Part shown: piece by piece, positions 17,727 through 27,426 of the stretch
How the letters are laid out: each line of letters opens with the position of its first letter
How positions within the stretch are numbered: the first letter of the stretch is position 1
Source: Candidatus Formimonas warabiya
Lineage (GTDB): Bacteria; Bacillota; Dehalobacteriia; Dehalobacteriales; Dehalobacteriaceae
DNA length: 64,000 nt
Direction: 5' to 3'
NCBI RefSeq assembly: GCF_002777255.1
Contig: NZ_CP017634.1
Location: forward strand, 5,158,903-5,222,902
Notes under the pieces: generated by a model
What the model was told of the DNA's origin: nothing
What the model saw: the letters and a program-made list of their open reading frames with translations, nothing else
Database searches by the model: none
Program-made: the position numbers and the translations under genes

Positions 17727-17921
17727 ATGCTGAAAAGAAGTATGGAAAAAAAAGAGGCAGCAGCAATTGGAATTATAGGAATACCCGATGAAGAAACTAT
17801 TACAATGTTGGAAAAGGAGTTGGGGAAGCCTATAAAGAAGATTGAAAAAAATGGAAAGATTATTTTATTGGTTGGTAAAGGATTATTTAAAAAGAAAATT
17901 GTAATTCCTATCGAAGAATAG
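17727..17921 (+). CDS. small hypothetical protein
   Basis: A 64-residue, lysine-rich protein I do not recognise. SD GTAAGGAG (17712-17719) precedes ATG 17727 at a normal distance, which argues that it is translated. The sequence alternates predicted strands and one helix (EETITMLEKELGKPIKKI) with no membrane segment, signal peptide or cysteine. It is the first gene of an AT-rich patch that includes decayed ppdK ends. Confidence 0.55.
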   Translation: MLKRSMEKKEAAAIGIIGIPDEETITMLEKELGKPIKKIEKNGKIILLVGKGLFKKKIVIPIEE

Positions 17922-17969
17922 GTATACTGAAAACTGATTTACATTGAAATTTTTTGCAGTGTTTTTATT

Positions 17970-18155
17970 TTGTGAAGTTAGTCAGAAATCTTGTATAATT
18001 TATTCCTAGAGTGTTCCATAATGCGAAAAAATGATGATTAGTCTATTATGATTGTGTCGCAGTAAGCGGAGGAAGCCTGGACAGAAGTAAGGCAATACAA
18101 AACATAGCATCAAATTGACTCCGGCGGGTGACCTTAGAGTTGCCTGCCGGTTTTT
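17970..18155 (+). ncRNA. possible small RNA or attenuated leader
   Basis: A promoter-like pair TTGTGA (17970-17975) and TATAAT (17994-17999), 18-base spacing, would start a transcript near 18006. It ends at a good terminator: CCGGCGGG (18121-18128) pairs with CCTGCCGG (18143-18150, one G-U) followed by five T. The 150-base transcript has no convincing reading frame and matches no riboswitch consensus I know. It could be an independent RNA or the leader of the gene at 18202. Confidence 0.4.
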
Positions 18156-18201
18156 GTTTGTGGAAACAAAATCCGGATAGATGATAAGGGAAGATTTAAT
18201 T

Positions 18202-18612
18202 ATGAATTTTCAAATTTACATCCAAAAAGAAATAAATGTATTTTATGAGTTTACAAAAGAAGACCAAGAAGAAATTCAAGAAAAAGAATATACTGACAGT
18301 GCAAATGAGGATCCGGACTATAAAATACCGGTTATAAAGCTAGATAATGAAATTCCTAAAATAACCAATAAAGCTTCATTCACAATCAGTGGAACTTGCG
18401 AAAATGCAGACTATATAGTTATAAATGGTCCGTTTAATTTTAGTGGCAAAATGAAATTAGAAGATGGTAGATATAGTTTTACTGTAGGACTTTGGACAGG
18501 TGACAATGGCGGTTCTCAATCAGAAAAAGGAGTATACAATTTTATTCAAATATATGCAGCCAACAAAGATAAGGTCTTGGTTAGAGAATATATAGTTTAC
18601 TATAAAGAATAG
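18202..18612 (+). CDS. hypothetical protein with Ig-like strand-rich domain
   Basis: A 136-residue protein. The first 50 residues are highly charged (many Glu, Asp, Lys), and the rest, from about 55, is beta-rich with a pattern seen in bacterial Ig-like or Big_6-type modules (KASFTISGTCENADYIVING, then YNFIQIYAANKDK). No signal peptide is seen, which is odd for such a domain and suggests a truncated or captured fragment. ATG 18202 is preferred to ATG 18181 because AAGGGA (18187-18192) lies nine bases upstream. No family assigned. Confidence 0.5.
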   Translation: MNFQIYIQKEINVFYEFTKEDQEEIQEKEYTDSANEDPDYKIPVIKLDNEIPKITNKASFTISGTCENADYIVINGPFNFSGKMKLEDGRYSFTVGLWTGDNGGSQSEKGVYNFIQIYAANKDKVLVREYIVYYKE

Positions 18613-18689
18613 TTTTATATGGGTACTAGTACTTTGGCAACTCTAAATTTTTATTAAAATATTCTTTGTGTTATATTATTCACAGAAAC

Positions 18690-18722
18690 GCCGCTGTTAA
18701 CAATAAAGACCAATCAAAATAA
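18690..18722 (+). pseudogene. decayed copy of the ppdK 3' end (copy 2)
   Basis: The codons read AAVNNKDQSK followed by TAA, against AVISNKDQSK and TAA at the genuine ppdK terminus. Synonymous differences (TCA for TCG, AAA for AAG, AAT for AAC) are scattered, as expected of an old duplication rather than chance. Nothing else of ppdK is recognisable upstream. Confidence 0.5.
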
Positions 18723-18798
18723 GGCTTAAATAGTATGGTTGAAGCCCCTGAAGCTTTATATACCAAGGGCTTGAAAGATTTTGCATAAATGAAAGACG

Positions 18799-18842
18799 GG
18801 TACTGTTTCTTAATGATTTTTAAGAGACAGTACTCTTTTTTA
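18799..18842 (+). terminator. intrinsic terminator
   Basis: A 14-bp stem, 18799-18812 with 18821-18834 (two G-U pairs), loop 18813-18820, followed by a run of seven T at 18836-18842. It sits in the position relative to the ppdK remnant (18690) that the hairpin at 17502 holds relative to the true ppdK. The remainder of the 18613-18934 interval holds only this, the remnant and the promoter described next. Confidence 0.75.
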
Positions 18843-18844
18843 TA

Positions 18845-18911
18845 TAGATGTAAAGGAAACTTGACAAAGTGGGAGAAAGCCTTTACAATAGATGTAAAGG
18901 TACCTTGTCAC
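18845..18911 (+). promoter_or_regulatory. promoter of the XRE regulator with paired operators
   Basis: Near-consensus promoter: TTGACA (18861-18866), 17-base spacer, TACAAT (18884-18889). It is flanked by two copies of a 22-bp direct repeat, TAGATGTAAAGGAAACTTG at 18845 and TAGATGTAAAGGTACCTTG at 18889. The second contains the perfect palindrome AAGGTACCTT. Binding of the small XRE protein to both would cover -35 and the start site, so autoregulation is likely. Confidence 0.6.
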
Positions 18912-18934
18912 CGGAAGAGATGGTTGGTGGTTAA

Positions 18935-19150
18935 ATGGAAAATAAAGTTGAAGAGCTTAGAAAGCTTATAGGACTTAATCAAGAAGATTTGGCAAAGGCG
19001 CTTAAAGTTTCAAGGCAAACAATCAGTTCAATAGAAACAGGGAAGTATAACCCTTCGCTAGAATTAGCCTTTGCAATTTCCGCTTACTTTCAAAAATCAA
19101 TTGAAGAAATATTTATTTATGAAGGGAGAGGGGAGAATGAAAAAAAGTAA
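18935..19150 (+). CDS. XRE-family transcriptional regulator (YozG-like)
   Basis: A 71-residue DNA-binding protein, a single helix-turn-helix domain: LRKLIGLNQEDLAKALKVSR then QTISSIETGKYNPSLELA. Proteins of this size typically pair with a small membrane protein and repress their own operon. The gene overlaps the next by 14 bases. Its promoter carries two direct repeats that are good operator candidates. Target genes beyond its own operon cannot be seen. Confidence 0.85.
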   Translation: MENKVEELRKLIGLNQEDLAKALKVSRQTISSIETGKYNPSLELAFAISAYFQKSIEEIFIYEGRGENEKK

Positions 19151-19580
19151 CCTGTATATAGGGCTGATATACTTGTTTATAGGAATTGTTTGCTTAGTTA
19201 TTGCGCTGAATTTTGAGTCAAGACTAGAAAGCCTATTATTTGGGTTCACAGGGGCAGGGATTTGCGGTGGAGCAGTTATCTTATGGAAATATTATTATTG
19301 GACCCGACCGGAAAATAAAGACAAATATCAAGAAAAAATTGAAAATGAAACCATTGAATTGCATGACGAAAGAAAAACAATTCTGCGGGATAAATCTGGA
19401 AGATATGCGTATATTATTGGGCTGATAGTAATGTCTGTGTCTATTGTAATCTTTTCCATAATAGGGAGTCTTAATATCATAGAAAATTCGAAGCTGATAA
19501 TAACATATTTAGCTGGATTTTTGGTATTCCAATATATCATAGGAATTTTAATTTTTAAACATCTGAATAAGAAATACTAA
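19137..19580 (+). CDS. small membrane protein partnered with the XRE regulator (DUF2178-like)
   Basis: A 147-residue protein with four predicted membrane helices (about 6-24, 32-52, 91-112 and 120-140) separated by a charged cytoplasmic loop. Start ATG 19137 follows SD AGGGGAG and overlaps the regulator gene by 14 bases. Regulator plus four-helix membrane protein pairs of this layout are common in Clostridia and Bacilli, often labelled DUF2178, with unknown function. The family label is from layout and size, so tentative. Confidence 0.6.
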   Translation: MKKSNLYIGLIYLFIGIVCLVIALNFESRLESLLFGFTGAGICGGAVILWKYYYWTRPENKDKYQEKIENETIELHDERKTILRDKSGRYAYIIGLIVMSVSIVIFSIIGSLNIIENSKLIITYLAGFLVFQYIIGILIFKHLNKKY

Positions 19581-19923
19581 GCAGGCTCTAAGGAGTGTTC
19601 AATAATAGTGAAAATTAAGATGGGTCTATTTTGATAGCCGTGGCTCAGGCCGTGGTAAGCCAGAAAAGAGTTGAGAGAACATAGGAACTTGGAAAAAATA
19701 TCACAAAAACAGGTATAAAAATCATTCTTGTCTGTTTTTGTCTGTGGTAAGATCAGAAAAATGGGTAAAAAATGAAAAAACCATCTAGATAAATTCAGCA
19801 AGACGTTTTATAATAGGATTGTATACATAATACAATGTACAATTTATTGAATTGCCTGAATAAAAGCGATTTATTCGGCAAGTATGTCAAATCAATTTTC
19901 TCATCACAAAGGAGGCTTTACCT
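19581..19923 (+). promoter_or_regulatory. gdhA1 upstream region
   Basis: This 343-base interval holds the ppdK-like remnant above, a TATAAT box at 19809-19814, and at 19826-19840 the 15-mer CATAATACAATGTAC. A 13-of-15 match, CATTATACAATGTGC, occurs upstream of the second glutamate dehydrogenase (22254-22268). SD AAGGAGG (19910-19916) serves the ATG at 19924. The shared 15-mer is a candidate common operator. Confidence 0.4.
19634..19684 (+). pseudogene. decayed copy of the ppdK 3' end (copy 3)
   Basis: The frame reads IAVAQAVVSQKRVERT then TAG, comparable with IARLAAAQAVISNK near the genuine PPDK C-terminus. Codon-by-codon similarity covers about ten residues. More diverged than copy 2 and could be coincidental, but it is the second such tail after ppdK in the same orientation. 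Confidence 0.35.
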
Positions 19924-21282
19924 ATGTCTACAGGAGAGAACTGTCTAAAGGGAAATCTTGAATCATTTATGCAAAAAGTTATGGCAAAGAATCCCGGTGA
20001 AAAAGAATTTCACCAGGCAGTGCAGGAAGTGGCCACTTGTATTATGCCCTTCATCGACAAAAACCCCAAGTATCAGAAAGCAAAGATACTGGAGCGCATG
20101 GTAGAAGCGGAGCGGGCCATCATCTTTCGCGTACCCTGGGTTGATGATAAAGGAGAAGTCCAGGTTAACCGGGGTTACAGGGTAGAAATGAATAGTGCCA
20201 TCGGCCCCTATAAAGGGGGATTAAGATTTCACCCCACCGTCAGCTTAAGTGTAATGAAATTTTTGGCCTTTGAACAAGTTTTGAAGAACAGTTTAACCAC
20301 GCTGCCCATGGGAGGGGGAAAGGGAGGTTCCGACTTTGATCCCAGGGGAAAATCCGACAACGAAGTGATGCACTTCTGCCAGGCTTTCATGAGCGAACTT
20401 TTCCGCCATATTGGACCCAACACCGACGTTCCTGCCGGTGACATCGGCGTAGGGGGCCGGGAAATCGGCTATCTCTTTGGCCAATATAAAAAACTGAAGA
20501 ACGAATTTACCGGCGTACTTACGGGAAAAGGAATTACCTGGGGCGGGAGCCTGATTCGTCCGGAAGCCACCGGGTACGGAACGGTATACTTCTTGGAGGA
20601 AATGCTTAAGACCCGGGGCGAAACCGTAGAGGGCAAAACCATTGCCATTTCGGGATATGGAAATGTAGGCACCTACTTTATTGAAAAGATTAATGAACTG
20701 GGCGGTAAAGTGGTCACGATTGGGGATGAATACGGATATGTCTATGATCCGGACGGCATCAAAGGTGAAAAACTTGATTTTCTCAAGGACCTGTGGGTGA
20801 TCCACCGCAGACCGGCGAAAGACTATGCCAATGAATTCAATTTGAAATGGGTAGAAGGGAAACGTCCTTGGGAAGTACCTTGCGATATTGCGGTGCCTAC
20901 GGCCACTCAAAACGAAATCGACGGCCCGGATGCCAAAAACCTGATTGAAAACGGGTGCTGGTGTGTGGCGGAAAGCTCCAATATGCCCTCCACCTTGCAG
21001 GCGATCGAAGTATTCCAAGAAGCAAAAATACTTTTTGCCCCCGGAAAAGCTGTTAATGCCGGCGGCGTGGCCGTATCCGGACTGGAAATGGCCCAAAACA
21101 GCATGAGATACAACTGGTCCAGAGAAGAAGTTGACCAGAAGTTACGAAATATTATGCAGAATATTCATGAACAGTGTGTGCGTTTTGGCAAACACGGCGA
21201 CTACATTAATTATGTAGAGGGAGCCAACCTGGCCGGATTTGTTAAGGTGGCCGATGCCATGCTGGAACAAGGTATTGTGTAA
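19924..21282 (+). CDS. gdhA: glutamate dehydrogenase, paralogue 1
   Basis: Hexameric glutamate dehydrogenase of 452 residues, linking glutamate and 2-oxoglutarate plus ammonium. The catalytic region [18 protein letters not shown] and the substrate segment [18 protein letters not shown] are intact. The dinucleotide fold begins ISGYGNVGTYF, and the strand-2 region reads GDEYGYVYDPDGI, unlike the SDS-type sequence of paralogue 2 and closer to that of NAD-linked clostridial enzymes. It may therefore prefer NAD and work catabolically; this is inference. Followed by a terminator at 21296. Confidence 0.95.
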   Translation: MSTGENCLKGNLESFMQKVMAKNPGEKEFHQAVQEVATCIMPFIDKNPKYQKAKILERMVEAERAIIFRVPWVDDKGEVQVNRGYRVEMNSAIGPYKGGLRFHPTVSLSVMKFLAFEQVLKNSLTTLPMGGGKGGSDFDPRGKSDNEVMHFCQAFMSELFRHIGPNTDVPAGDIGVGGREIGYLFGQYKKLKNEFTGVLTGKGITWGGSLIRPEATGYGTVYFLEEMLKTRGETVEGKTIAISGYGNVGTYFIEKINELGGKVVTIGDEYGYVYDPDGIKGEKLDFLKDLWVIHRRPAKDYANEFNLKWVEGKRPWEVPCDIAVPTATQNEIDGPDAKNLIENGCWCVAESSNMPSTLQAIEVFQEAKILFAPGKAVNAGGVAVSGLEMAQNSMRYNWSREEVDQKLRNIMQNIHEQCVRFGKHGDYINYVEGANLAGFVKVADAMLEQGIV

Positions 21283-21295
21283 AATGAATGATGTG

Positions 21296-21325
21296 AAAAC
21301 CCCGTCTTTTCAGGCGGGGTTTTTT
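21296..21325 (+). terminator. intrinsic terminator after gdhA1
   Basis: AAAACCCCG (21296-21304) pairs with CGGGGTTTT (21315-21323), and the T run continues to 21325. It lies between convergent genes and may serve the minus-strand zeta-toxin gene as well. Confidence 0.88.
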
Positions 21326-21333
21326 ATTGGATG

Positions 21334-22032
21334 CTATTGATTTTGGGCCGCTTTCTCCATGAATTCCCGAAATTTTTCCCCATTGATGATATGAAGTCCG
21401 GAGCCGTCCCTTTCTGCGATCACACTCCCCGAAGCGCCTTCAAAGGAATTATCATAGATTCTCATGCGGTCAAACTGATCTTCAATAGCCATAAAGGTCA
21501 CGGGAAACTGGTGATGAAAATAGCGAAAAATCCGCTCCGGCACTTTGCGGTGTATTTTTTGAAATCTTTTTCTTTCCCGGGTCAGGGCTACCTCTTCCGA
21601 GGTATAAACACCCACAATTATTAAATGATAGCCGGCTTTTTTAGCCCGGTGGATAAAAGGAAGATATTCATCCGGCGGGGCCGCTAAGCTGGAATCATAA
21701 ATAAAGGAATTTTTGTTGTCCAGGCACAAATAAATGGCCTTCTGGGCAATATATTTACTTTCTTTATGTATTTCAATACCTGTTTTTTCAGAAGCCAAAC
21801 TATGGCACGGGTTCAGGACCAATCTGGCTTTCATGATGTCGGCATCAATAATGACAGGGGAGATACCCAGCCAGGGAATGATCACTTGATCACGAAGAGT
21901 GCTTTTTCCTGCCGCTGCCCCGCCGCCGATAAACACGGCCAGGGGAAAATCCGAGGGAGGCTGATTGATCGTCTCCGCTAATATTTGATCATGAAGGGCT
22001 CTTCTTTCCGAAGAATACTTTTCCCCTTTCAC
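21334..22032 (-). CDS. zeta-toxin-like P-loop kinase
   Basis: A 232-residue cytoplasmic protein with Walker A motif GGGAAAGKST and the DADIMKARL stretch that follows strand 2 in zeta toxins and related UDP-GlcNAc or small-molecule kinases. The GTG at 22032 is chosen because AAAGGTG lies five bases upstream; GTG at 22041 and TTG at 22083 are alternatives. No epsilon-like antitoxin gene is adjacent, so it may be a metabolic kinase rather than a toxin. It is convergent with gdhA1 and divergent from gdhA2. Confidence 0.75.
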   Translation of the reverse strand: MKGEKYSSERRALHDQILAETINQPPSDFPLAVFIGGGAAAGKSTLRDQVIIPWLGISPVIIDADIMKARLVLNPCHSLASEKTGIEIHKESKYIAQKAIYLCLDNKNSFIYDSSLAAPPDEYLPFIHRAKKAGYHLIIVGVYTSEEVALTRERKRFQKIHRKVPERIFRYFHHQFPVTFMAIEDQFDRMRIYDNSFEGASGSVIAERDGSGLHIINGEKFREFMEKAAQNQ

Positions 22033-23673
<1,641 letters not shown>

Positions 23674-23718
23674 ACCCCAGGTTTGGCAGATCGATAGAAC
23701 AAAGGGGCTATAATAGAA

Positions 23719-23756
23719 GGGGGATCGTATCTTGGTGAGACGATCCCCCTTTTTTT
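23719..23756 (+). terminator. intrinsic terminator after gdhA2
   Basis: GGGGGATCGT (23719-23728) pairs perfectly with ACGATCCCCC (23740-23749), then seven T to 23756. It lies just beyond the 3' end of the convergent minus-strand gene. Confidence 0.92.
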
Positions 23757-23779
23757 CAACCTAAAAGCCAAAGAGTAAT

Positions 23780-26428
23780 TTACAAGGTATAGCAAATTAT
23801 TTTTTGGGAAACCAAATCCGCATTGATGTAAAGGTTTTTTCCGGGAAATGCCTGGGACAGATCGATCACTTTCACTACATGCATCCACTGGTCGTTACCG
23901 GGGAGAATGGTTCCCAAATGATTCGGCGCCTCGTCAAGCCATTTCTGATTAAAAATGACATCTTCTTTTTCCGGAAAAATCGCCACATAGAAAATATCCG
24001 TTTCCACCAGATCCTGAAAAAAGTGGGTGCCAAAAGACAGTTCCGGACAGAATCCAGCTGTAAAAAAGGCCACCTCTCCTAAAACACGCATGTGGTTGAT
24101 GTCGCTAAAGGTCACGGGTACGCCCAGAGAAGGTGTACTGGAGCCCCAGCGGCCCGGGCCAAGCAAGAGAGTAGCGGTCTCAGCGTTGTCGTCAACGAGG
24201 CGGTTGATTTCTCCAATTAAATGAGCGATATCATATTTATTCCTGATGGGAAGTTGATGATACTGTTGGGGGTCAATGAAAATGATACGGTTGATTAATA
24301 ATTCCAAATTTCCCCCCATGAAATTTCCCGTCGAGCGGAATAAAATATCCTTTTCTTCAATGCTTTGGGGAATATTGACTTTCGTATGCTGACCCTTGGT
24401 TTGGAGGGAGCGGCATTGGAGCAGGTTGATCCGGGGCTTTTCTTCTGTGTCAAAATTGACCGTGAATTCCACATCCACCGGGCATTGATAGCCTTCTTCC
24501 AGTATCTTGAGCATGGATTGCATGGTGTTCAAGAAGTCCGGATTGGACAATAACTTATCAAAGGTGACCACCCAGGCCTGCTCTCCGGCCATGCCTAATT
24601 CTTTCAGCTTTTTCTCTGTTTCCCAATCCTTTACGGCAACCAGATTTAGTCTTAAGTCCAGTTTTTCATTGGTTAATTGCCGGAATGAGATGGTTTCCCA
24701 CTGATTTTCTTTAATATTGAGTACATCTACTTCATGCTGGGAATATTTTCTGATATCGTCCATATTACCGCACGGGCGCAGTAAGGGGGCATCCAGGGCC
24801 ACTACCCGGGGGTAGTCGCCTTCCGTCCTTCCTACCGCCCTGGTTCCCAGCCCGAATACCAGGCGCAGCATCCCTGCTTCCGGAGCCATGGAATCTTTCC
24901 ACACGTACGTGTTGTAGGAAAGGCCTACTCCGGCAATATCCGGGAAGAAATAATCCCCGTGGTAGGTACCGGAGACCCGCTGCACCAGGAGCGCCATCTG
25001 CTCATCTTTTTCCGCCAGACCCCGTTGGAGGCGGTAATTTAAAGCATCCTCATTCATGGTACTGGCATATGCGGTGCGCACCGCTTTCTCAAATTCCTGA
25101 TATCTTTGCTCGGGTGTTCCCTGGTTCACGCAAAAAATGCTCACGTATTTACCGGCAAAGGCGTTTCCAAAACCATCTTCCAAAAGACTGCTGGAACGGA
25201 CTACAATAGGAGATTGGCCAAAGTGCTCCAGCATCCTTTTGAATTGATCCCGCACTGCTTCCGGCAGCCTTCCTTTCATGATTTTTTCTTTTAGTTCTTT
25301 GGCTGCCTGAAAATATTTATCAGGGCACTTTTGTTCCATTCTCAGCTTCCACCAGCCATTTTGCACCAAAAAGGTATAAAAAACATCCGAGCCGATGTAA
25401 TAAGAGTCATGGGGCTCTAAAAAATCGTCCCATTTGAGCAAGGGGTTTTGATCCAGGATTTTTCTGGCCAAGAGCATTCCTACGGTCTTACCGCCAATAA
25501 AGCCTGAGCCGATCATGCGGGATTTAATATCCAATAAGTCACCTAAACAAAAATTGTTTTTCACTAAATTGAGAATGGTTTTATCTTTGCTTAACACCAT
25601 TTTGCAGATGGTTTCCACCATTTTTGTTTCTTCAGTCCCGCCGGATTGATCCTGTTTCTGGGCTTTTTCATATATTTCCGATGCTTTGAAAAAGACCTGA
25701 TCCCAGTAATCCCAGTTTCTTTCCGTTTTGCCCAGGCCCCTGCTGATTACGCAAGCATATAGTTTCGCCCCGTCCACCCCGCTGGTTACGGGGACAAAAT
25801 TTTCCCCCCTTTGCACATGGGGGAAAAACATAGAGGGTGAATACCGGTTTTGCGCTTTTAAGGGATGTACGAAAACATCACCGTCACAATTGTAGATATC
25901 TAGAAGCAGCTGGGTTGTTTCCCGGATCGTGGCCACCGTAGAAAAGGAGTTGCGGTTTCTTAAGATGGAAAAATAAGCAATGGTATTTAATTCGTACAAA
26001 TAAGGGCAGGTAATGTTAAAAAAATTTCCGATCATTAAATCTGTGGCCCAGGCGGACAAGAGTTCGGACAGACAATCAAATACGTAATAAACGCCTTCAC
26101 CTTCCCGGGTAGCGATTTGGTGCACCTGAGTTGAAAAGACCTCAAAACCCGCATTGGCATCCAAATCATAAATGGTTACGTTTTCTCCGGGAGCTATCAG
26201 GGGCTTGTGTTCGGCAAATCTAATATAGTTTATTTTTTTGCCCTCCTGATGGGCTTGTTCTACAAAAGGAGTCACGAAGTATATGTAGTCATCGATGCTG
26301 TCGACATGTAGAACCACATTGTCCCCCAAGCGCAGGTAATCAATGATATAGTCTAGCCCGGGCACGCCGGTGCTGGGCTTGCCAAAATGAGTGTTGCCAA
26401 AATCTGATCCAGAAGGGGTGAAATCCAT
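23780..26428 (-). CDS. KaiC-like / PEP-pyruvate-binding domain protein
   Basis: An 882-residue cytoplasmic protein. Residues about 15-230 follow a KaiC/Rad55-like RecA fold (STGVPGLDYIIDYLRLGD) but the Walker A loop is degenerate. Residues about 310-720 are a PPDK/PEP-synthase N-terminal ATP-grasp domain: SRMIGSGFIGGKTVGMLLAR, then SPIVVRSSSLLEDGFG and LLQCRSLQ. There is no phosphohistidine or PEP-barrel domain, so it is not a complete dikinase; a phosphotransfer or regulatory role is plausible but unproven. SD GGGAGG precedes the ATG at 26428. The last 150 residues are unassigned. Confidence 0.75.
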   Translation of the reverse strand: MDFTPSGSDFGNTHFGKPSTGVPGLDYIIDYLRLGDNVVLHVDSIDDYIYFVTPFVEQAHQEGKKINYIRFAEHKPLIAPGENVTIYDLDANAGFEVFSTQVHQIATREGEGVYYVFDCLSELLSAWATDLMIGNFFNITCPYLYELNTIAYFSILRNRNSFSTVATIRETTQLLLDIYNCDGDVFVHPLKAQNRYSPSMFFPHVQRGENFVPVTSGVDGAKLYACVISRGLGKTERNWDYWDQVFFKASEIYEKAQKQDQSGGTEETKMVETICKMVLSKDKTILNLVKNNFCLGDLLDIKSRMIGSGFIGGKTVGMLLARKILDQNPLLKWDDFLEPHDSYYIGSDVFYTFLVQNGWWKLRMEQKCPDKYFQAAKELKEKIMKGRLPEAVRDQFKRMLEHFGQSPIVVRSSSLLEDGFGNAFAGKYVSIFCVNQGTPEQRYQEFEKAVRTAYASTMNEDALNYRLQRGLAEKDEQMALLVQRVSGTYHGDYFFPDIAGVGLSYNTYVWKDSMAPEAGMLRLVFGLGTRAVGRTEGDYPRVVALDAPLLRPCGNMDDIRKYSQHEVDVLNIKENQWETISFRQLTNEKLDLRLNLVAVKDWETEKKLKELGMAGEQAWVVTFDKLLSNPDFLNTMQSMLKILEEGYQCPVDVEFTVNFDTEEKPRINLLQCRSLQTKGQHTKVNIPQSIEEKDILFRSTGNFMGGNLELLINRIIFIDPQQYHQLPIRNKYDIAHLIGEINRLVDDNAETATLLLGPGRWGSSTPSLGVPVTFSDINHMRVLGEVAFFTAGFCPELSFGTHFFQDLVETDIFYVAIFPEKEDVIFNQKWLDEAPNHLGTILPGNDQWMHVVKVIDLSQAFPGKNLYINADLVSQKIICYTL

Positions 26429-26724
26429 TGATCATACCTCCCTTTAATAAGAATTTGACGGTTTTAGAAAGCGGGCAGCATCTATTCTTTATTCTCTTTT
26501 TTTTCTTTCATTCCTTTTTTGGGCGTACCGGAAAGATAGGTTTTGTACAAATGCCCGAAAAGCCCCTTGGGCTTTTTGCATGGAAAGAGAAGGTGTTGGA
26601 TGGGAGAATCAATATGCAGCTTCAAAATAGTGCAGGGCGGAATTGATTTGGGCCGGTCCAATCCTGAGAAGTCTTGGACCGGCGCCAATTGTGCCGGCAG
26701 GGATTTCTCATTATTTGGTGAATA
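26429..26724. other. intergenic region with two hairpins
   Basis: Between two minus-strand genes. AAAAGCCC (26558-26565) and GGGCTTTT (26569-26576) form a tight hairpin read on the plus strand with a T tail; its CCCGAAAAGCCC start recurs at 30719. GCCGGTCCAA (26652-26661) and TTGGACCGGC (26674-26683) form a perfect 10-bp stem just beyond the 3' end of the ferritin-like gene, a likely minus-strand processing or termination hairpin although no T tract follows. No gene is supported. Confidence 0.45.
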
Positions 26725-27375
26725 TTATCTCATGGTTGTCCGCTGACTTAATTTTTGTGGCTTGATCACGCCGGATCTTTTCCGGTTGGCCGTATTTTTT
26801 TCTATCATATGTACAGCTTCCGGTCCCTTTATCCTGCTTCGGGAATAACCTGGGTAATACTTCAGAGTAAACTCTTCTTGTTTTAGGGCCACTATTTTGG
26901 TGCGAAACCATTCGGTATGCATGTGCTCGTCCACAAAATTATGCTGCAGTATTTTTACCAGCTCCTGGTCACCATGTTTATCCCGGTGTAATCTTTCGAT
27001 TAAATTATTATAGTCCTTCATGGCTTTCTGTTCGATGATGATATTTGCCATTAAAGTATCCTTTAGTCCGGCGAAAGAAATCAATTTTCCCCCCAGGCGC
27101 CCGATGATGGGGGAAAGGATATCTCCCAAAACGGTGGGGGTACGGCCCAGCTCTTTAATCTTTTCACCGATGTTATCCACATGCTGCTGTTCCAGATAAG
27201 CACACCGTTCAAAAACAATACCGGAATAGCTGTTTTTAAAGGTTTTACTCTGGGCATGATAGAGATCGACCTGATTCAGTTCCAAGGAATAGAACCAGTT
27301 AAGTTTGGCAATTAACGCTTCTTTATCCACTTTATCCGCTCCAAAAAAATGAATTAATACCAATAGCTTCGGCAT
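26725..27375 (-). CDS. ferritin-like di-iron domain protein
   Basis: A 216-residue helical protein. Glu and ExxH positions expected of a four-helix di-iron bundle are visible: ELNQVDLYHAQ in helix 1, YLEQQHVDNI in helix 2, IIEQKAMKDYNNLIERL in helix 3 and FVDEHMHTEWF in helix 4. The family includes Coq7-like and rubrerythrin-like proteins; the substrate is unknown. The C-terminal 40 residues are basic and probably disordered. Start ATG 27375 has no convincing SD. The protein may take part in oxygen or iron stress defence, a guess from fold only. Confidence 0.7.
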   Translation of the reverse strand: MPKLLVLIHFFGADKVDKEALIAKLNWFYSLELNQVDLYHAQSKTFKNSYSGIVFERCAYLEQQHVDNIGEKIKELGRTPTVLGDILSPIIGRLGGKLISFAGLKDTLMANIIIEQKAMKDYNNLIERLHRDKHGDQELVKILQHNFVDEHMHTEWFRTKIVALKQEEFTLKYYPGYSRSRIKGPEAVHMIEKNTANRKRSGVIKPQKLSQRTTMR

Positions 27376-27426
27376 ATTTTAAAGGGAATATGCAAATTGT
27401 TTGCGAGAAAAGGCAGGAGTAAAATA

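Noticed and set aside
18060-18155. Known riboswitch (cyclic-di-GMP, THF, fluoride, guanidine, SAM) before the 18202 gene
   Set aside because: None of the consensus cores I know fits; only the terminator is convincing.
20293-21096. Minus-strand open frame of 267 codons inside gdhA1
   Set aside because: Antisense to a highly conserved glutamate dehydrogenase; composition is that of a shadow frame.
21334-22032. Zeta toxin of a toxin-antitoxin pair
   Set aside because: The kinase fold is supported but no epsilon-like antitoxin gene is adjacent, so a toxin-antitoxin system is not claimed.
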